Shown here: positions 12,801 through 27,800 of the stretch, piece after piece
Layout: each line of letters begins with the position of its first letter
Position numbering within the stretch: the stretch's first letter is position 1
NCBI GenBank assembly: GCA_031213475.1
Contig: JARUPZ010000010.1
Location: forward strand, 2,907,985 to 2,971,984
DNA: 64,000 nt
Reading direction: 5' to 3'
DNA from: Nereocystis luetkeana
Taxonomy: Eukaryota; Sar; Phaeophyceae; Laminariales; Laminariaceae
Made by a program: the position numbers and the translations under genes
The notes under the pieces: model-generated
Told to the model about the DNA's origin: nothing
What the model saw: the letters and a program-made list of their open reading frames with translations, nothing else
The model's database searches: none

Positions 12801-15800
12801 TTAAAGATTTGATAGATAATCGGTCGTAACATGTTTCGGGGCAGAGTGGTACGCCACAGCCCACGGTCCCTAAACCCTTTTAGTACTACTGCAGTCCCGT
12901 TTTGGGAACAACTTTCATACTCAGAATAGTATTAGCGGTTTACCCCCAAAAACGGGACCGCATTTTTGCCCCCAAAGGGACAAACACGATGCCTGGGGAA
13001 ATAACTAGACTTGGGGGGTCCACTTTTCAGCTGCAGCATGCGGGTCGTAACCTCTTTGGTCTGTCAACTTTCTTCGCTCGGGTGCACCAAACGACGCTCA
13101 ACCCTCGCGGACAAGGAAGCGATTGGTGGGGCCTCTACGGTGTGACCACCCACCCCGAGACATATTGGTCTTTCGCCCTCTTCCCCCCCCCCCCCCCCCC
13201 CTCTTCCATTTTTCAGTCGGTAGTACGAGAGTTTCATTTTTCAGACTAATGTTCGACACTACGGGAGTGTAGAAGACGAAGAGGTATACCCCCCCCCCCC
13301 CCTTTATATATAGGTTGGATTGGCATCGGTTGGCAACGACACCGTAACACATGCCTCTCACTATGTGAGCTGGACAACCAGGGTGTTTTTCCTTTTTCTT
13401 TTTCGGCGGTCGCCCACAGCTGGTCGTCGAGTTAGATCATTTGTGCGAGGTAAAGAACCTTTACTCCGCACAAGGGAATTGATCGTGTCACGTAGTGCAA
13501 GGTAAGGCACCCAGGAGGCAGTTACATAGTACTCCCATTGCTGTCTCTGGAAGGGGCTACACCGGACATGATATTAATTCATTGAAGCTGCCATCCATAT
13601 GCGAGAAAATACGCCTGAAAAGCGTTTCTTAGTAGGATGCAGCTCACCCTTCATGCGACTCGCCCTCCATCTCACGGCGCTTCGCGCTTGGTACAAGCAA
13701 TGTCTGCCTGGTCGGTCAAAACCCGACATGCTCCGTCCCGGTATTGTAGGGACGCGAGGGTCTATGGTCATACGACTACGGCCATGCATGAGATCGAGTA
13801 CATGTCTCCTATCGAGTACACCCCCCTCCCCCCCAACCATTGCTGATTGGGTTTGAATCGGCGTTGCGGCAGGAGGTGCTGCTGCAGCCCCCTTCCGTAA
13901 GAGCCCTACGTACGTACTGGTAGTGCGCTCAGGATGAGAGAAAAGTATTACTACTCAGTAGTATCACTAACAATAAGTATAGCTACTACTGTAGTACGAC
14001 TATTAATGGTATATATATTATATAGAATAACTGGTACGACACACAGCTTGCAAAAGCCTAATTTCGACGAGATCCTCGCATCTCTGACATCTGTTGTTTT
14101 TCTTTCCTTATTCTCAATGTACCAACGCCCTCTATCTGAGCTGGCACCGGCCCCTTAACGGTCAATGTTGTGGGCTAAAAAAACGGGCGCGCAGGAAGAA
14201 ATTGAGGCTCTTTTCACCTACACCGTTTACCCTTGGAAGGGGCTAGGCTCCCTTGAAAAGGGCCAGGCTTCCTTCGAAAGGCGCTGCCTACTGCTGTAAT
14301 CTTGTGTTCGTCGCGTCGTGCAACAGCAGTGTTCCACCCTCGCTCATGCCGTCGGGTAACCCCCAGCTGACGCACGCATGCTGGGGCAAGAGTGCACCTG
14401 CAATTCCCTGAAGCTGATCGCTCGAGGGAGCTCTCTCTCTCTCTACTCATCCATCACCCAAAGAACAGATATTTTAGAACAGTATTTTGTTTTTTTGAAG
14501 AAGAAAAATTTACGTATAGATGAGCACTCCCACGGCCTGCGCACACCAGGTCCATATCGAAAAATGTTGGAGAACAACACTTTTGAAAAATACAGTATAT
14601 GTAAATGCTGGGATTTTCCCCCCTCATATCAAGTCAGTTGAGAAATGTTTGGACCTAAAGGCGCTCCTATACCCGACGTGTTTTACGATAGGGATCGCGA
14701 TTAGGGGTATCCCTTTTTTTAACCTTGTGAGGCAATATTTCTGACTGACGAGGCCTCAACTCCAGAAACTACACAAGTTCGCTGGAATTGATTTACCCGT
14801 CGGGTGGGTGAGGTCTATATATGCCGTATCAATGCGAACAACCCCCCCCCCCCCCCCCCCCCCGCTCCGTCTCGAAAGGGATGCGTGGTCAATGGTCGAA
14901 CGACTATGGCAATCAACAAATGAGTACGCGAACTCGACCGCCAGCCGTAGTGACCGCCGAAAAAAAAAAAACGGTTCCCTGGTTGCCTGGCTCACGTAGT
15001 GAGGGGCGTGTTTCACAGCGTCGTCGCCAACCGACACCAACCCAACCTATATATATATATATATATGTATATATATCCCAGGTATATCAGATAGGGGAGG
15101 GGGGGGGGGGGGGGGGCGCTCACTCGCATGATTACGGAACGTGCATAGCTCCTCCATCGCGGGGCCTCGGAAAATAGTATGGTAAATATGGTGCACCTCT
15201 ATCGCAAGCATGCATCACTCACCTCTACAACGTAGCAAGCACCGACCACAAAGGGAATGAAACCCTCAGAGTGTCGACTTTACGTCGACGGTTTCGGCTG
15301 TAGTTGTGCTTGCTTCGTGATAATGTCTAGGCTCATTCTTATCGGAGAGCGTTTTTTCCTAATTTTCCGTAGTTTGGAAATAATTGGAGATATGTATCGA
15401 TATAGTTAGGCGTTCTGTCACTATTCGTGAAATTCTTCAGAAGCAAAAATATCAAGTTCGTTAACATTCCAATATTTGGAAAAAAAAACAGGAAAATATG
15501 GAAGATTGAAAAATTGTGCGAAAAAAATGTCGAAAAATTGGGAAAAAAAAGCTCTCGGATAAGAATGACCCTTAGTTAGTAAGGAGAGTGGTTGCGACGG
15601 CGACTCATTTTAGTGGGGATGTCTAAAAAGTGTTTTGAAACCGACAAAAACACGACGAGGGGTGATCGGTCAAAACAGGCGAAATCACAGGTTGCTCCGC
15701 TTTGCTCCGCTTTGCTGCCCAGCCGCCCACAGAGTTACCCCAACCCAAGAACACTCAGGCCAAAGACGTCGTTTTGGTCTCCGCCAGTTCTCCCACAGCG

Positions 15801-18800
15801 AACACGTTCTCGTGGGCTAGGATCGCAGTTTATTGTACAGGAAACAGAGACCACAAGAAAGCAAACCCAATCGATTTTTTTTTCGCAGGCGATGTAGTGG
15901 TAACGATCCCTCTTTTTTTTTTGGGAGGGGGGGGGTTGGGGAATTTTTCAGTCAGATGAGTAATCAGAGGCCGTCATCGGGAGTCCGAGCCCGAGTCACC
16001 GAGGCTCAGTCCCTTGACCCGGGGGAGGGGAGCCCGAGTCAGGTTTTAGAGCACTAGAGCCTCAAGAGGTTCCAGGAGCCTAGACTGCTGATTCCTCGCG
16101 TGTACCGAGGGTCAGGTGACCTTAAAAGCTGAAACGGACGGCTGAGTCCTTGGGAGCACTCAAAGGGGGCATGAGAAGCTGAAGTGACTGGCACTCGCTG
16201 GTATTGGGATTGCAATGACCTCTGAAACGTGCGTGTACAGGGCTGCGGTGAGTGGGGAGCAGACGCGGGAGGCGGAACTGCTGAAGAACCACATGCACGA
16301 CCTCGAGGAGCTGACCAAGATAAAGGCCGACAACGAGGCCCTGCACAAAGACCAGGAGCACCTCAGGTAGGGGGGAACGGGGGGCCCCCGGCGGTGGCGG
16401 AGTCAATCTTCGCATGCAAAACCAACCGACCGATTTTTGTCATCCGTTAGCTGAGCCGATCCGTTGGTTGTACCGGATTAGCGCTGGTCGATGCCTGACC
16501 GACAAAGCACCATACCTGGTATATGTCAAAGGCGGGTTGGGGTCTATATATTATCTATCTGTCCAAGATCCAGTACAGTATATCTTAACAGCAGGGTGGG
16601 GTGTAGATGATCTATTTGCGTGATCTGCCGAGATCCTGTGCGATACCTCGTGACGGAAGGATAAGATCTACAGAAGCTAAAGCCGCAGTAGATCGTGATC
16701 TGTCCAGGTCCTGGATAACATGTATCAACGAACGGTTAGGATTTGGACGGTCTATACCGTGACCTGTCCACATCTTGCAACACAACATATCTTAAAACAG
16801 CAGGTTAGGGCCTAGAGGATCTATCTGCAGATATATCGTGACCTGTCCAGATCATGCACCACAACATCTCTTGACGGCAGGCTGGGATCTACAGACAGAT
16901 CGGCAGGTTAGGATCTACAGATAGATCGTGATATGTTTGGATTCAGCACCACAATATTTCCCAACGGCAGTTTGAGATCTAGATGACTTGCCGCAGGTCG
17001 TGATTTCGTGCGCACGCTGCATGCACAACATCTCCTAACGCAGGGTTAGGATCTGCTGCTATACATGATCGAACGTAGATGATCTAGGTAGATGATTTAC
17101 AGTAGTTTAGATGATCTACTGCAGATGATCTATATCATGACCTGTCTTGATATGTTGCAAAAACGTTTGACCCGCCGTCGCACCCCGGGGCAGGCTGGAT
17201 GTCAAGCAGGGTGAGCGGCGATGGCAGCAGTCCCAAGAGGAGTGCGCCCGGAAGGCCCTAGACCTGTCGGAGTCCCAGCGGGAGCTGGCAGAGGTGAACG
17301 CGGAGCTGGACGAGCTGAGGCACAAGTTCCGCGACAAGATGGAGAGCTTGGTGACCGGTGGGAAGGTGATACCCGCGATGCCACGGAGCGCACTGGATTA
17401 TTTTTGGTAAAGCCACCGCCGTCGCCATCTATATATATATTTTTTTTCCCTTTCGTGATATTTCGTTTCCTTAGTCGCAACGAAGCACCTGCGTCTTATT
17501 TGTTCGTTCGTTTGTTCGTTCGTGTATGTTGTCTGCTTAAGAGTCTTCCTTGCGTGTTTGTATACTATAGTAGATAACCCATAAACACGAAACGCCCGGA
17601 AATGACGACCCGGCTGCAGTCTGACGTCAGAAGCAGATACAGCACCAGCGGACTGACTGATGGACGCAAGCGCCTGCCTTCCACAGGGGTCCCACGGTCG
17701 CGCCAGGCGGCCTCCGCTTACATCCAAGCACTCTCTCAAACGAGACCTCTGGATCCCCTAGATGGTGAAGGCCTGCGGGATCGGTCGTTGCCGGCCGGGC
17801 CGCGACCTCCGAAGACATTTTTTCAACCCCCTCGAAACCCTCTCTGGGCCTTAAGGACTTCACTTGTGTTGTCGAGACAAATCACTTGAAATTAGAGTCA
17901 AACCACTTGACATTAGGGTGCAGCACTAAAAGGACTAACAAAACCGTAAGTTTGTTTTCCCTCAACTCTTTCTGTGCCGCTTTGGGTTGTTCTCGAAAGC
18001 TGTGCTTCGGAGAGCGGCCCCGCCGGCCGTGGTCGCTCCCGCAAAAAGCCTCCGTCTATATACGTAGGAGACCCGAGGTCCCGTCGGAAGAGTGGTTGAG
18101 TTGTGTATGTAGGAGGCCGTCGCACCCCTCGGCACCAGCCTCGATCGCAACATCGCATAAAACCTGCGTCAAGGGGCAACGAAAGAGTCGCGGTGGAAAT
18201 TTGTACACGGCGGATGCCTTAGTTGCCTTTCCCCGCACTCCATACCCCACCCCACAAGACCACCTATCCCTCCCCATTCGTTCCACGCGGCATCATAGGG
18301 AGGGATGCGAGGGCCTACGGTCATACGACTACGGCCATGCTTGATAATGAGTACGCCCCCCTGCCCCCCCCTCCCCTCCTACCCTCCCCTCCCACCCTCC
18401 CCGCCTACTGTATACTACCACCCGACCGGCGGACTACCGCCCAACTGCAGTAAGCCTCTACCAGGTATACATAATTTTCTTCACTCCCATTACGTAACCG
18501 CCCGTGAAACCATTTCGGCGAAAACAACATGCGCTAGGGAGCAAAGAAAGGCTCGCGACGGAAGGGGTACACGGCGGACGGTGGCGGGGAGGAGAAAGGC
18601 GAGGGGAAGCGAGCGGCTCTCGAGGAGATGGTGGCTTCTTACAAGGAGCGGGAGGAGAGGGCCATGGCGGACGCGGAGGCGCTGAGGGAGCAGGCGCGGG
18701 ACGCTAAGTTGAAGAACCGTGCTTTGTTTGATCGGTGAGAGCGGGGGGCGCCGGGGGGGGAGGGAGAGAGGGAGGGGAGGCGGGGGGGGGGGGGGGGGGG

Positions 18801-21800
18801 GGGGGGGTACTCGATACCATGCTTAGCCGTGCGTGTGTGACCATAGACCCGGAGAGAGCGGAGGGGGGGGTTAGGGAAAGGAAAACAGAGAGGGGGATGT
18901 TTTTAGTTTGGACACGGAAAATACACAGAGACATACGGGGAGGCGGGATGTACTCGTTGTGATACATGGTCGTAGTCGTGTGACCATAGGGCCTTGCATC
19001 CTTACAATACCGGGACGGAGCACGCCGGGTTTTTACCGACCAGGCACATATTGCTTGCGCTAAGCGCAAAGCGTCGTAAGGTGTTGGGCGGACTCAAATG
19101 GAGGCTGAGTTGCGTTCTAGGAAAAACCGCTTGTGAGGTGGACTCCGGCAAAGTTTGTTCGCACTTTCTTGCATAAAGACGAAAGCGCCAAATGACTTTT
19201 TTATTTTCTCGGTGGGTTCAATCCCAAAGACAGTTATGGGTGCACCATACCATGTAACCGCCTCGTGGGTGCCTGGCCATATACACACTACGCGCTACGA
19301 TCATCCATGGTGACAGCCAAAACCAAAGTGTGTGTGGGGGGGGGGGGGATGTGCGTTACTGTAAACACGGAAAGAGCCACGGTGCACGTATTCTCTGTGG
19401 ACAGGGGACTGGGTAATGCTTACGGGGGGGGGGGGGGGGGATGTGCGTTACTGTAAACACGGAAAGAGCCACGGTGCACGTTTTCTCTGTGGACAGGGGA
19501 CTGGGTAATGCTTACGGTTGGCCCCCATCTTGCACTATGAGGCGTGGAAGGTGTAAAGGGCTACGACAATGCCCAATGTGATTTTGCGAACGGGGTATGG
19601 CGATACGAGCGTCATGTGATACTCCGCGCACGATGGTACAGGTTGGCAGAGTCGGAGGTCGTAATCTCCCCCATGATCCCCGCGGTCACGCCGGAGAAAT
19701 AAATGAATTAATTCGAAGCTGTCATCCGCATGCAAGAAACGTCCACCTAAGGATAACCGGTTCTTCGTAGAATGTAGCTCACCCTTCATGCGACTCACCG
19801 AACATATCACGGCGCTTCACGCTTGGTGCAAGCAAAGTCTGCCTTGCCAGTGAAAATCCGACATGCTCTGTCCCGGCATTGTAGGGATGTGAGGGTTTAT
19901 GGCCATACGACTACGACCATGCATGATATGACTATCCCCCCCCCCCCCAATATAACGTGAGCTAGACAACCAGGGTATCGTTTTTGTTTTTGGCGGTCGC
20001 CCACGGCTGGTTGTCGAGTTAGATCATTTGTGCGAGGCAAAGAAGCTATACTTCGCACAATTGGGAACGATCGTATGACGTAGTGTTCAAGGTAAGGCAC
20101 CCAGGAGGCAGTTACATAGTACTCCCATTGCTGCCTCTGGAATTACCTACACCGGAAATTAAATCAACTCATCGAAGCTGTCATCCATATGCAAGTCCGC
20201 CTCACAAGCGGTTCTTAGTAGGATGCAGCTCACCCTTCATGCGACTCGCCCTCCACCTCACGGCGCTTCGCGCTTGGTGCAAGCAATGCTTGCCTGGTCG
20301 GTGAAAACCCGACAGGCTCCGTCCCGGCATTGTAGGGATGCGAAGGTCTATGGTCATACGACTACGGCCATGCATGATATCGAGTACATCTCTCCTATCG
20401 AGTACACCCCCCTCCCAATATCGTCCATACCACGGGGCCTTCCAAATTTAGCGTTCCTGTAGGGAATAAGGTGGGAAAATACATACCCTTCTGAGCACCA
20501 TTTTTAGAATTTCGCAAACCCCGTAGCTCGATAAAAAACGTACGTGGACAAAAAATCGAAGTCACGAAGCCAGCAAACCCCACAAAACATCGATCCATCC
20601 GAACGGCAGACGGGCGTTCTCTGAGACCATTGTACTTCTCCCAAAGGTGCAAGGCGCATCTCAAGTAAGTCCGCACGTTGCCTCAGCTTCGTACGGGAAA
20701 ACGTACAGCCTCAAAGCGAGCGAAGAGCCCGATCACGCGTATATAGCAGTACCACGCCCTCTGTCAAAACGTCGTGTCGCCGTGCCCCATGCAATACACC
20801 CCTAAGGTACAAGCATCTGCCAGGTGTTATCGAAGACTCCCTGTAACGTGGCACGACTCCACACAACTATCGTGTTATCGCGCCTCGCAACCCAAACCAA
20901 CCCAACCCTGCCCAACCCAACCCAACCCGATCTAACTGAACCCAATCTAACTTAACCCGAGCCAAACATATACAATGCATCACCCAGATACAAGCAGTTG
21001 CGAGGCATAATCGAGGACTCCGTTGGCGAGCAGAACCTCCCTCCAGACCTTCCCCCCGACGATCAGCTAGTCGCGGCTGGGGCGGCGACTGCGACGGGTG
21101 TAGGGGGATCTGACGGAGCAGAAACTGCCGCCTTGAAAGGTGAGAAATACCATTCCTGCTTCTTTCTTCCGAAGCAAACACGTAATTATCCCGGACCAAT
21201 TTAATCCTCGACTCACGCGAGGACGCAATGCTACGGGGGCGGGGGGGGGGGGCGTGTAGAGCGTTACCGTAAGGGCGCGAGTCGTCACACACGGCTAGAC
21301 CGATTGTTGATGGGTCGAATGTTCCACAGCCGTGTCTTTGACCAAAGGTTGCGCACGCCTCCGAGCAAGGCCGGACTTGAGGCTACTTACTAGTTGCTGG
21401 TTGTGGCGAAATAAGCCAACTAAAAAACTTTTGGTTTCTAGTTTTTACCAGCAACAACGAACGCAACCAGCATGGATCGCGAACGCGCCAGGCATGTGTT
21501 CTCAAGACCCAGAACTCCACGGAAAGGTGGTAAGATCGTGCTATGGTTTGGACGTATGTCGGTCGGTTCTCTGAGTATTGAACATGTCGGACAGCCTGAA
21601 AGGAAGCAGCGCATACGGACAACACGCAACGCCACCCCAGCACATTTTTAAGTGTTAGCTTGTTTCGGAGCAGAAGGACGAGAGATAAAAATCAACTCTA
21701 AATACCTACCGGGGTAGTCATCCGACAACTACTTGGCGACTGATTATGCTCAAGTTCCCTAGACCGGCGTGTGTCGCGTGTGTACCCAGCTCGTAGCTGG

Positions 21801-24800
21801 TGTGTATTCGTACCAGGTTTACGCTTCTAGGCTCGCTTGTCGATGGCCGATCAAGACACATCCCACGAAAACCTGCCACCTCCTAGTACCGGCAACCTAC
21901 AGCCCTCCCCCCCCTCTATCCGCTATCCCCCAACCGTTTCCCTATCTCCCGCCCCCTCCCCCCTCCCCTCCCCCAGCGCGCCTGAAGATAGCTTCGTCGG
22001 AGCTCTCCTCCCAACAGGAGAAGAACGTCAACACGGCCGAGGAGTACTCCGAGCTCGTCAAGTACCTGGAGCAGAAGCAGCGGGACGACGCACTGCAGGT
22101 ACGGTTTGGACAGAAATGTAAGGACCCTTCGGTGCTCAGATCAGTGCTTAGACGGTCCTCATGTATCCGCCCAGAGTGACACACCTCAGACAAACCTAAA
22201 CTGAGCATACCCTCACACGAAGAGTGCTGGCTTCGCAAGAGGGGTGCGCTCGTTTTTGTATACCAGGTATACAGCAGTAGCGCTCGATTTGTGGTTTATG
22301 TCTGTTTCCGAAACAGGAAAAACAAGGAGAGGGGCGCGTGTTTTCGGGAAGCGGTCTGTTCGAGACAGGGAGGGAGAGAGAGATAGAGAGAGAGAGAGGG
22401 GGGGGGGGGATAGAGAGAGAGTTCATGGGGGTAAAAAAGGGTTAAACTTTGCACTTTTTCTTGAAAGTCCGAAGTTTGGGTTTCAAAACGCACACACATA
22501 TCTTTAACATATATATATATATATATATATCCTCAAGACCAAGAGCCTCTAGAAGAAACAAATTCGCCGGGAGGATGAAAAATTTAAATTCAGAATAGGG
22601 GTACCCTTATTCTATACGCACCCTTGACGGCGCCGTCGCGGAGTTTCGACCACACACCGCACACACCTCGCCCGGGGGGGGGGGGGGGCAGGGCTGGGTG
22701 GGGCCGGGGTGACGGTGCAGAACTCGGGGGCCGATGGTTTCATGCATTGTATTGTACTGCGTACGGCTGTCATCACTCGACTGAACAAACCCACCCCAGC
22801 TTTTTTGTTTGGTGCAGGCAACAAAAAACAAAATCAGGACTGCTCCATGGAAACTGAACACGAAAACGAAAACCCCATGCATGCACTGCTGACATTCGCG
22901 GACCGGGCACCCAGCCTTGGAGCAGGCAAAAAAAGCGACCTGTAGTAGCCCCCCCCCCCCCCCCCCTATTTTATATAGGTTGGGTTGGCGTCGGTTGGCA
23001 ACGACACTGTAAAACATGCCGCTCACTACGTGAGCTAGACAACCAGGGTACCGTTTTTTTTTTTTGGCGGTCACACAGCTGGTTGTCGAGTTAGATCACT
23101 TGTGCGAGGTAAAGAACCTTTACTCCGCACAAGCGGGAAAGGTCGTATCACGTAGTGTTCAAGGTAAGGCACCCAAGAGGCAGTTACATAATACTCCCAT
23201 TGCTGTCTCTGGAAACGCCTACACCGGATATTAAATCAACTCATTGAAGCTGTCGTCTGTATGCAAGTCCGCCTCACAAGCGGTTCTTAGTAGGATGCAG
23301 CTCACCCTTCATGCGACTCGCCAGACACCTCACGTTTCGCTTCGCGCTTGGTGCAAGCAATGTCTGCCTGGTCGGTGAAAACCCGACATGCTCCGTCCCG
23401 GCATTGTAGGGATGCGAGGGTCTATGGTCATACGACTACGGCCATGCATGAGATCGAGTACATCTCTCCTATCACGGTACCCCCGCCCCCCCCCCCCCCC
23501 CCCCCCGCCATCGACGCCACCCACATACCCCCCCTCCTCCTCCCCTCCTCCTCCCCTCCTCCTCCCCTCCGCCCCCCTCCTCCCCCCGGTCCCTTTTCTT
23601 CCTCCCCTGGAAACTCTTGTTTCGGGTTTCCCCATCCCCACCACCCCTGCCCCCCCCCCTGCTAACCCTGTCCCTTCTCAGATCGGGCGGCTCCAGGCCG
23701 AAAACCAGGGTCTCACTCATCAGGTGGAGAACGCGAGCGGGGGCCCGCAGCTGCAAGCGATGCAGGCCATGATGGAGAAGATGGCTTCGAGACCCCCAGC
23801 GGGTGGCGGTGAGGCGCTGTCCCGCCCGCGCTTCGTCGTTGCTGCGTGATACTGGAATACTGCTTCAATTACCGTCCGGCGAATGATTCATGTCGACTTG
23901 TTTGTTTTGATGTCGTGCGCGCGAGAATAATAAGATAAAAACATCATTAACTTGAGTGTGAGCATGACTACCATGGTTGTTTTCAGGAGACGGGTACACA
24001 AGATATATATGTATGCATGCGTATACGGGCATGCACGCAATGCATAGTTCAGTTGATGCATGCGTATACGGGCATGCACGCAATGCATAGTTCAGTTGAT
24101 TTCTCTACGCTGTTATTTCGCCGCCCGTGAGGCTTGCCCAGTTTTCACAGCGCGGATCGGTGGTGTCGTGCACCCTTCGGACAGATTCACGATCCATATC
24201 ATTCGGATCCTACCCAACCGTCACGATAATTTACAGATACGCGACCCGTATCATCGGGATCCTGCCCAACCGATATGATAAGTTATTCAGAGGCACGACC
24301 CGTATCATCTGGATCGGTTCCAACCGTTATGAGAAATGACAGATACACGATCCATGCCATATCTGGATCCCACTCAACCGCCACGAAAAGTTGTGCGGAA
24401 TAAGTCTTGTTAAGTACACGTTCAAAACCAGGACCCTCGTCCTAGACCATGCAGATTACACGGCGGCTCCCACCCGGCATCATGAGCTAGATCACACAGA
24501 TAATACAGATCATCTTCCCTGAAATATCTAGATAATCAAGTTGGAATGATCTGTAGATGATCTGTAGATGATCTGTAAACGATATGTAAACGATCTGTAC
24601 ATGATCTGTCCGAGGCGTGGAACCACGATCATTACCTCTACCTCTCCCCCACCCACCCCCCCACCCCCCCCGCAGTCGTGGTGACAGTCAACCATTTCTT
24701 GGTCCCGTTCGTCGAAAAGAGGGCTGAGGCCTCGCGGGACACTTGCCGCTGTTTTATACATCTTTCTGGCCATCCCTCCCTCCCTCCTCCTCCTCCTCCT

Positions 24801-27800
24801 CCTCCTCCTCCTCCTCCTCCTCCTCCTCCTTCGCCCAACCGTGAGGACAGTCGTCCCGTCATCGATGGAGGAACCTTGCGGGCGTACTCTGATGGGATGG
24901 GATTCGATTTTTATTTTTCGCCGTATGCTGACGCCACCGCTAGAGGGAAGTGCCACTGCAGCAGCAGAATGCAAGCAGCAGGAAAACACTCACTTGCCAA
25001 CGGCTGCTGCCGCTGCTGCCGCTGCCGCTGCTGCCACTGCTGCCGCTGCTGCTGCTGCTGCTGCTGCTTCTGCTTCTGCTGTTGTTGCTGTATCGTTGGG
25101 CACGCTCTGCCAACACGCCACGCGGCGCCTTTTGTTGCGTTTCAGGCCTCACGTCGGCGAGGGGGGGAGCAGGAGCGGGATCGAGAGACGCGCACATCAG
25201 CATACGACTAGCAGAGGAAGAGAGAGATCGAGCCCTGGACGAGGTGGGTTCAGCGCTCCATTAATTAGGTTATGCCCCCCTCGCCCCTGCCTCTGGTTAG
25301 ATCGTGCGTGCCAGCAAGAGCTAAGGTCCCGTTGGAGCACACTGGTCCTTTTTTTCTGATGAGTTTGTGTTTTTCGAATTTGTGCGTCCCATGTAAAAAA
25401 ACATGTTGTCGTGTTTACCGTCCGAATTGGTGTGCCCCTCTCTTTAAAACATGTGCCACGCTGATGCGCACGCACCAACCATTGCTACGAGAGAGGTACT
25501 CCTCTACCCGCACCTCTTTCCTGGCTGAGGGGGGCTTCTCTCAACCATTGCAACCGAGGAGGACTATGACGATCGACCGCAGTAGTCAGGACCCATCAAT
25601 ATCTAAACTAAAAAAAAACACCAGGGGTATACATTAAAGTGTAGTTCAGTGAGCGATGTTCGGTTCGTGATCGCCGTGTTCCCTCGTGATTGCACCCAGT
25701 ATCGTTTCGGTTCGGCATGGGACATTTCGATCTGAACCTTGGCCATGGGCATCGATCATCGGGATACTGAGCGCATACGCTTGTCCTTTGACGCTGTGTC
25801 TGGTTCATTTATAGAGCCCCTCTACCGAGAGGAGCCTGTCCTCCATCGAACGTAGGTGCAACATTTCACCGCAGCATGCGCCCGTCCACCTCGTGTGTGA
25901 CATGAGCCACAGCATGGACTCCTTGATTCGACCGGAGTTCGATGTTCGCTGCTGCTCTAGGTTGAGGTCCGTCCCTGGGCTATGCCCTCTACACCCTATG
26001 GGCGGTGTCCAGCATGAACACAGGTGGCCGGGACCCCCCCTGCACAATGTGGGCTTAACCCAGCCCTTATGGAGACGTTGAACAATGTAGCACAGCCATT
26101 AGGCGTACCGAATTCGCGAGGTTGTATACATGCAGACACCTTGCTGTGGGGTTAGGTGCGTTGTTCAGTGTCTCCACGAGAACGTTTCAACGCCTACACT
26201 GTGCAAAGAGGGGGGAGGTTCCGGCCAACTGTGTAGTACCACCATTATTCCTTTCTTTGACCACAGATTGGCCCGCGATTCCCGACACCAAGATGACTCT
26301 TTTTTGTTCATTAGAAACCCCTTTCCTCGTCCCTCCCCTCCCGCAGGTGGCGGTACTGCGGCAAGAACGAGGTTCCGGTGGAGGGGGCAGTCACAGCCAG
26401 GTGAGAAAAAACAAACAGAAACGACCGTTTCAGAACGGCCAAAATCATGAAATCCTTGACGAAAGCACCGTCGCAGTATGTATGCGTGTACGTGTGCGCT
26501 ACGGCTGCAAGCGTTACAAAAAGGTAAATTACAAATGACCCGTTCTACGATAGAGGTAGCACGTTTCCGCTGTTTAGGTTCCGAACGACGGGGTTCATTG
26601 ACCCCAAAATGGTCTGAATGCCAATCTTGATTTCGAAAGAAAATGCCTTGTAGACTCGTGCCATGAGATCACTCGCAGGTATGCAATTTTTTATTTTCCC
26701 TGAAATCGGTTTTCGGGTGAGTTATGGAGCTCCTTGAGTGAGGAGCCTCAGAAAATATGTGGGGAAACCTCTATCGTAGAACGCCTCACAATGCCGCATT
26801 CCAGCAGTGGACAGAGTTTCGAAAACGACCAAAATAAAAATGTGCTGTATATCAGCAGCGAGAAACTCTGCAAAACGATTTAAAAAACAAAACAGGTTGG
26901 CGTGGTGGTTTTTTCAGCAAGAAATCGTTTCGAAGCAGTGGTGGCGAAAACGTGTCAGTACCGTACTTATTAACAGCACGGCAGAAAATTGCGCGCTGTT
27001 TCCAGAGAGCCGAAATGGTCAAAATCATACCGAACACTACGGCGGCGGCGGCGGGCAGCAGAAGAAGTGGTAGAGCAGTGTTTTAAACACTTTGGGCGGG
27101 GCAACTGCGTTTCTCTGTCTCCGGAAGCGGCTACACCAGCAAAAATATATTTCATTATTGAGACAATGACCGAAAAACAGTTGCCTTCAGCTCTGTGTCA
27201 GGCGCAAGGCAGTATGGGCCCACTGTATATAGGGGCCGATTACTGCTGATAGCAGGCGATGCCTCTGGCTCTGCTCCGGTCCCTCACACAAGGTACGCTC
27301 GACGATGTCAGACGTTACAGATAGGCTCTTGTGCTAGTTTTGCTCCTAGCTTGCGTCGCCAGATGTCTTCTGAACGGAGGGGCGAGGCACTGCCATAGAA
27401 AAAAAGGCAAGCGGTAAACGCCTGCCAGGCATGATGAGGGGACGCTCGCTACAAATCATTACGCCGCAAGAGGGGAGAGAGGACGCCATAACATCTAGAT
27501 GAAAAAAACGTCCGCCCGAGTTGTATTGGGCGCCCGGCAGTAAGGGTGGGGGGGGGCATGCTGCGTCCGAGACGATCAACTCCTTTCAACTATCGAAGCA
27601 ATAGTTGGGGCATTAACATTTCTTTGTCATCTCCGCAATCACGCGGTAGCCGTCCAGTTAGCTCCCGCCTCTATAGTTCCAAGAGGCTTTTCGTCCATGT
27701 GGCAAAAACGCTCGACTCGCAAGCGGTTCTCCGTAGGATACGCAGCTCTCACCCTTTTTTACGTCTCGCCCAACACCTCACACGTTTAGTTTCTTGGCGC

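Noticed and set aside
24678-25359. Open frames around CCT and CTG arrays
   Set aside because: They are microsatellite frames; the true exon is 25146-25243 in a different register at its edges.
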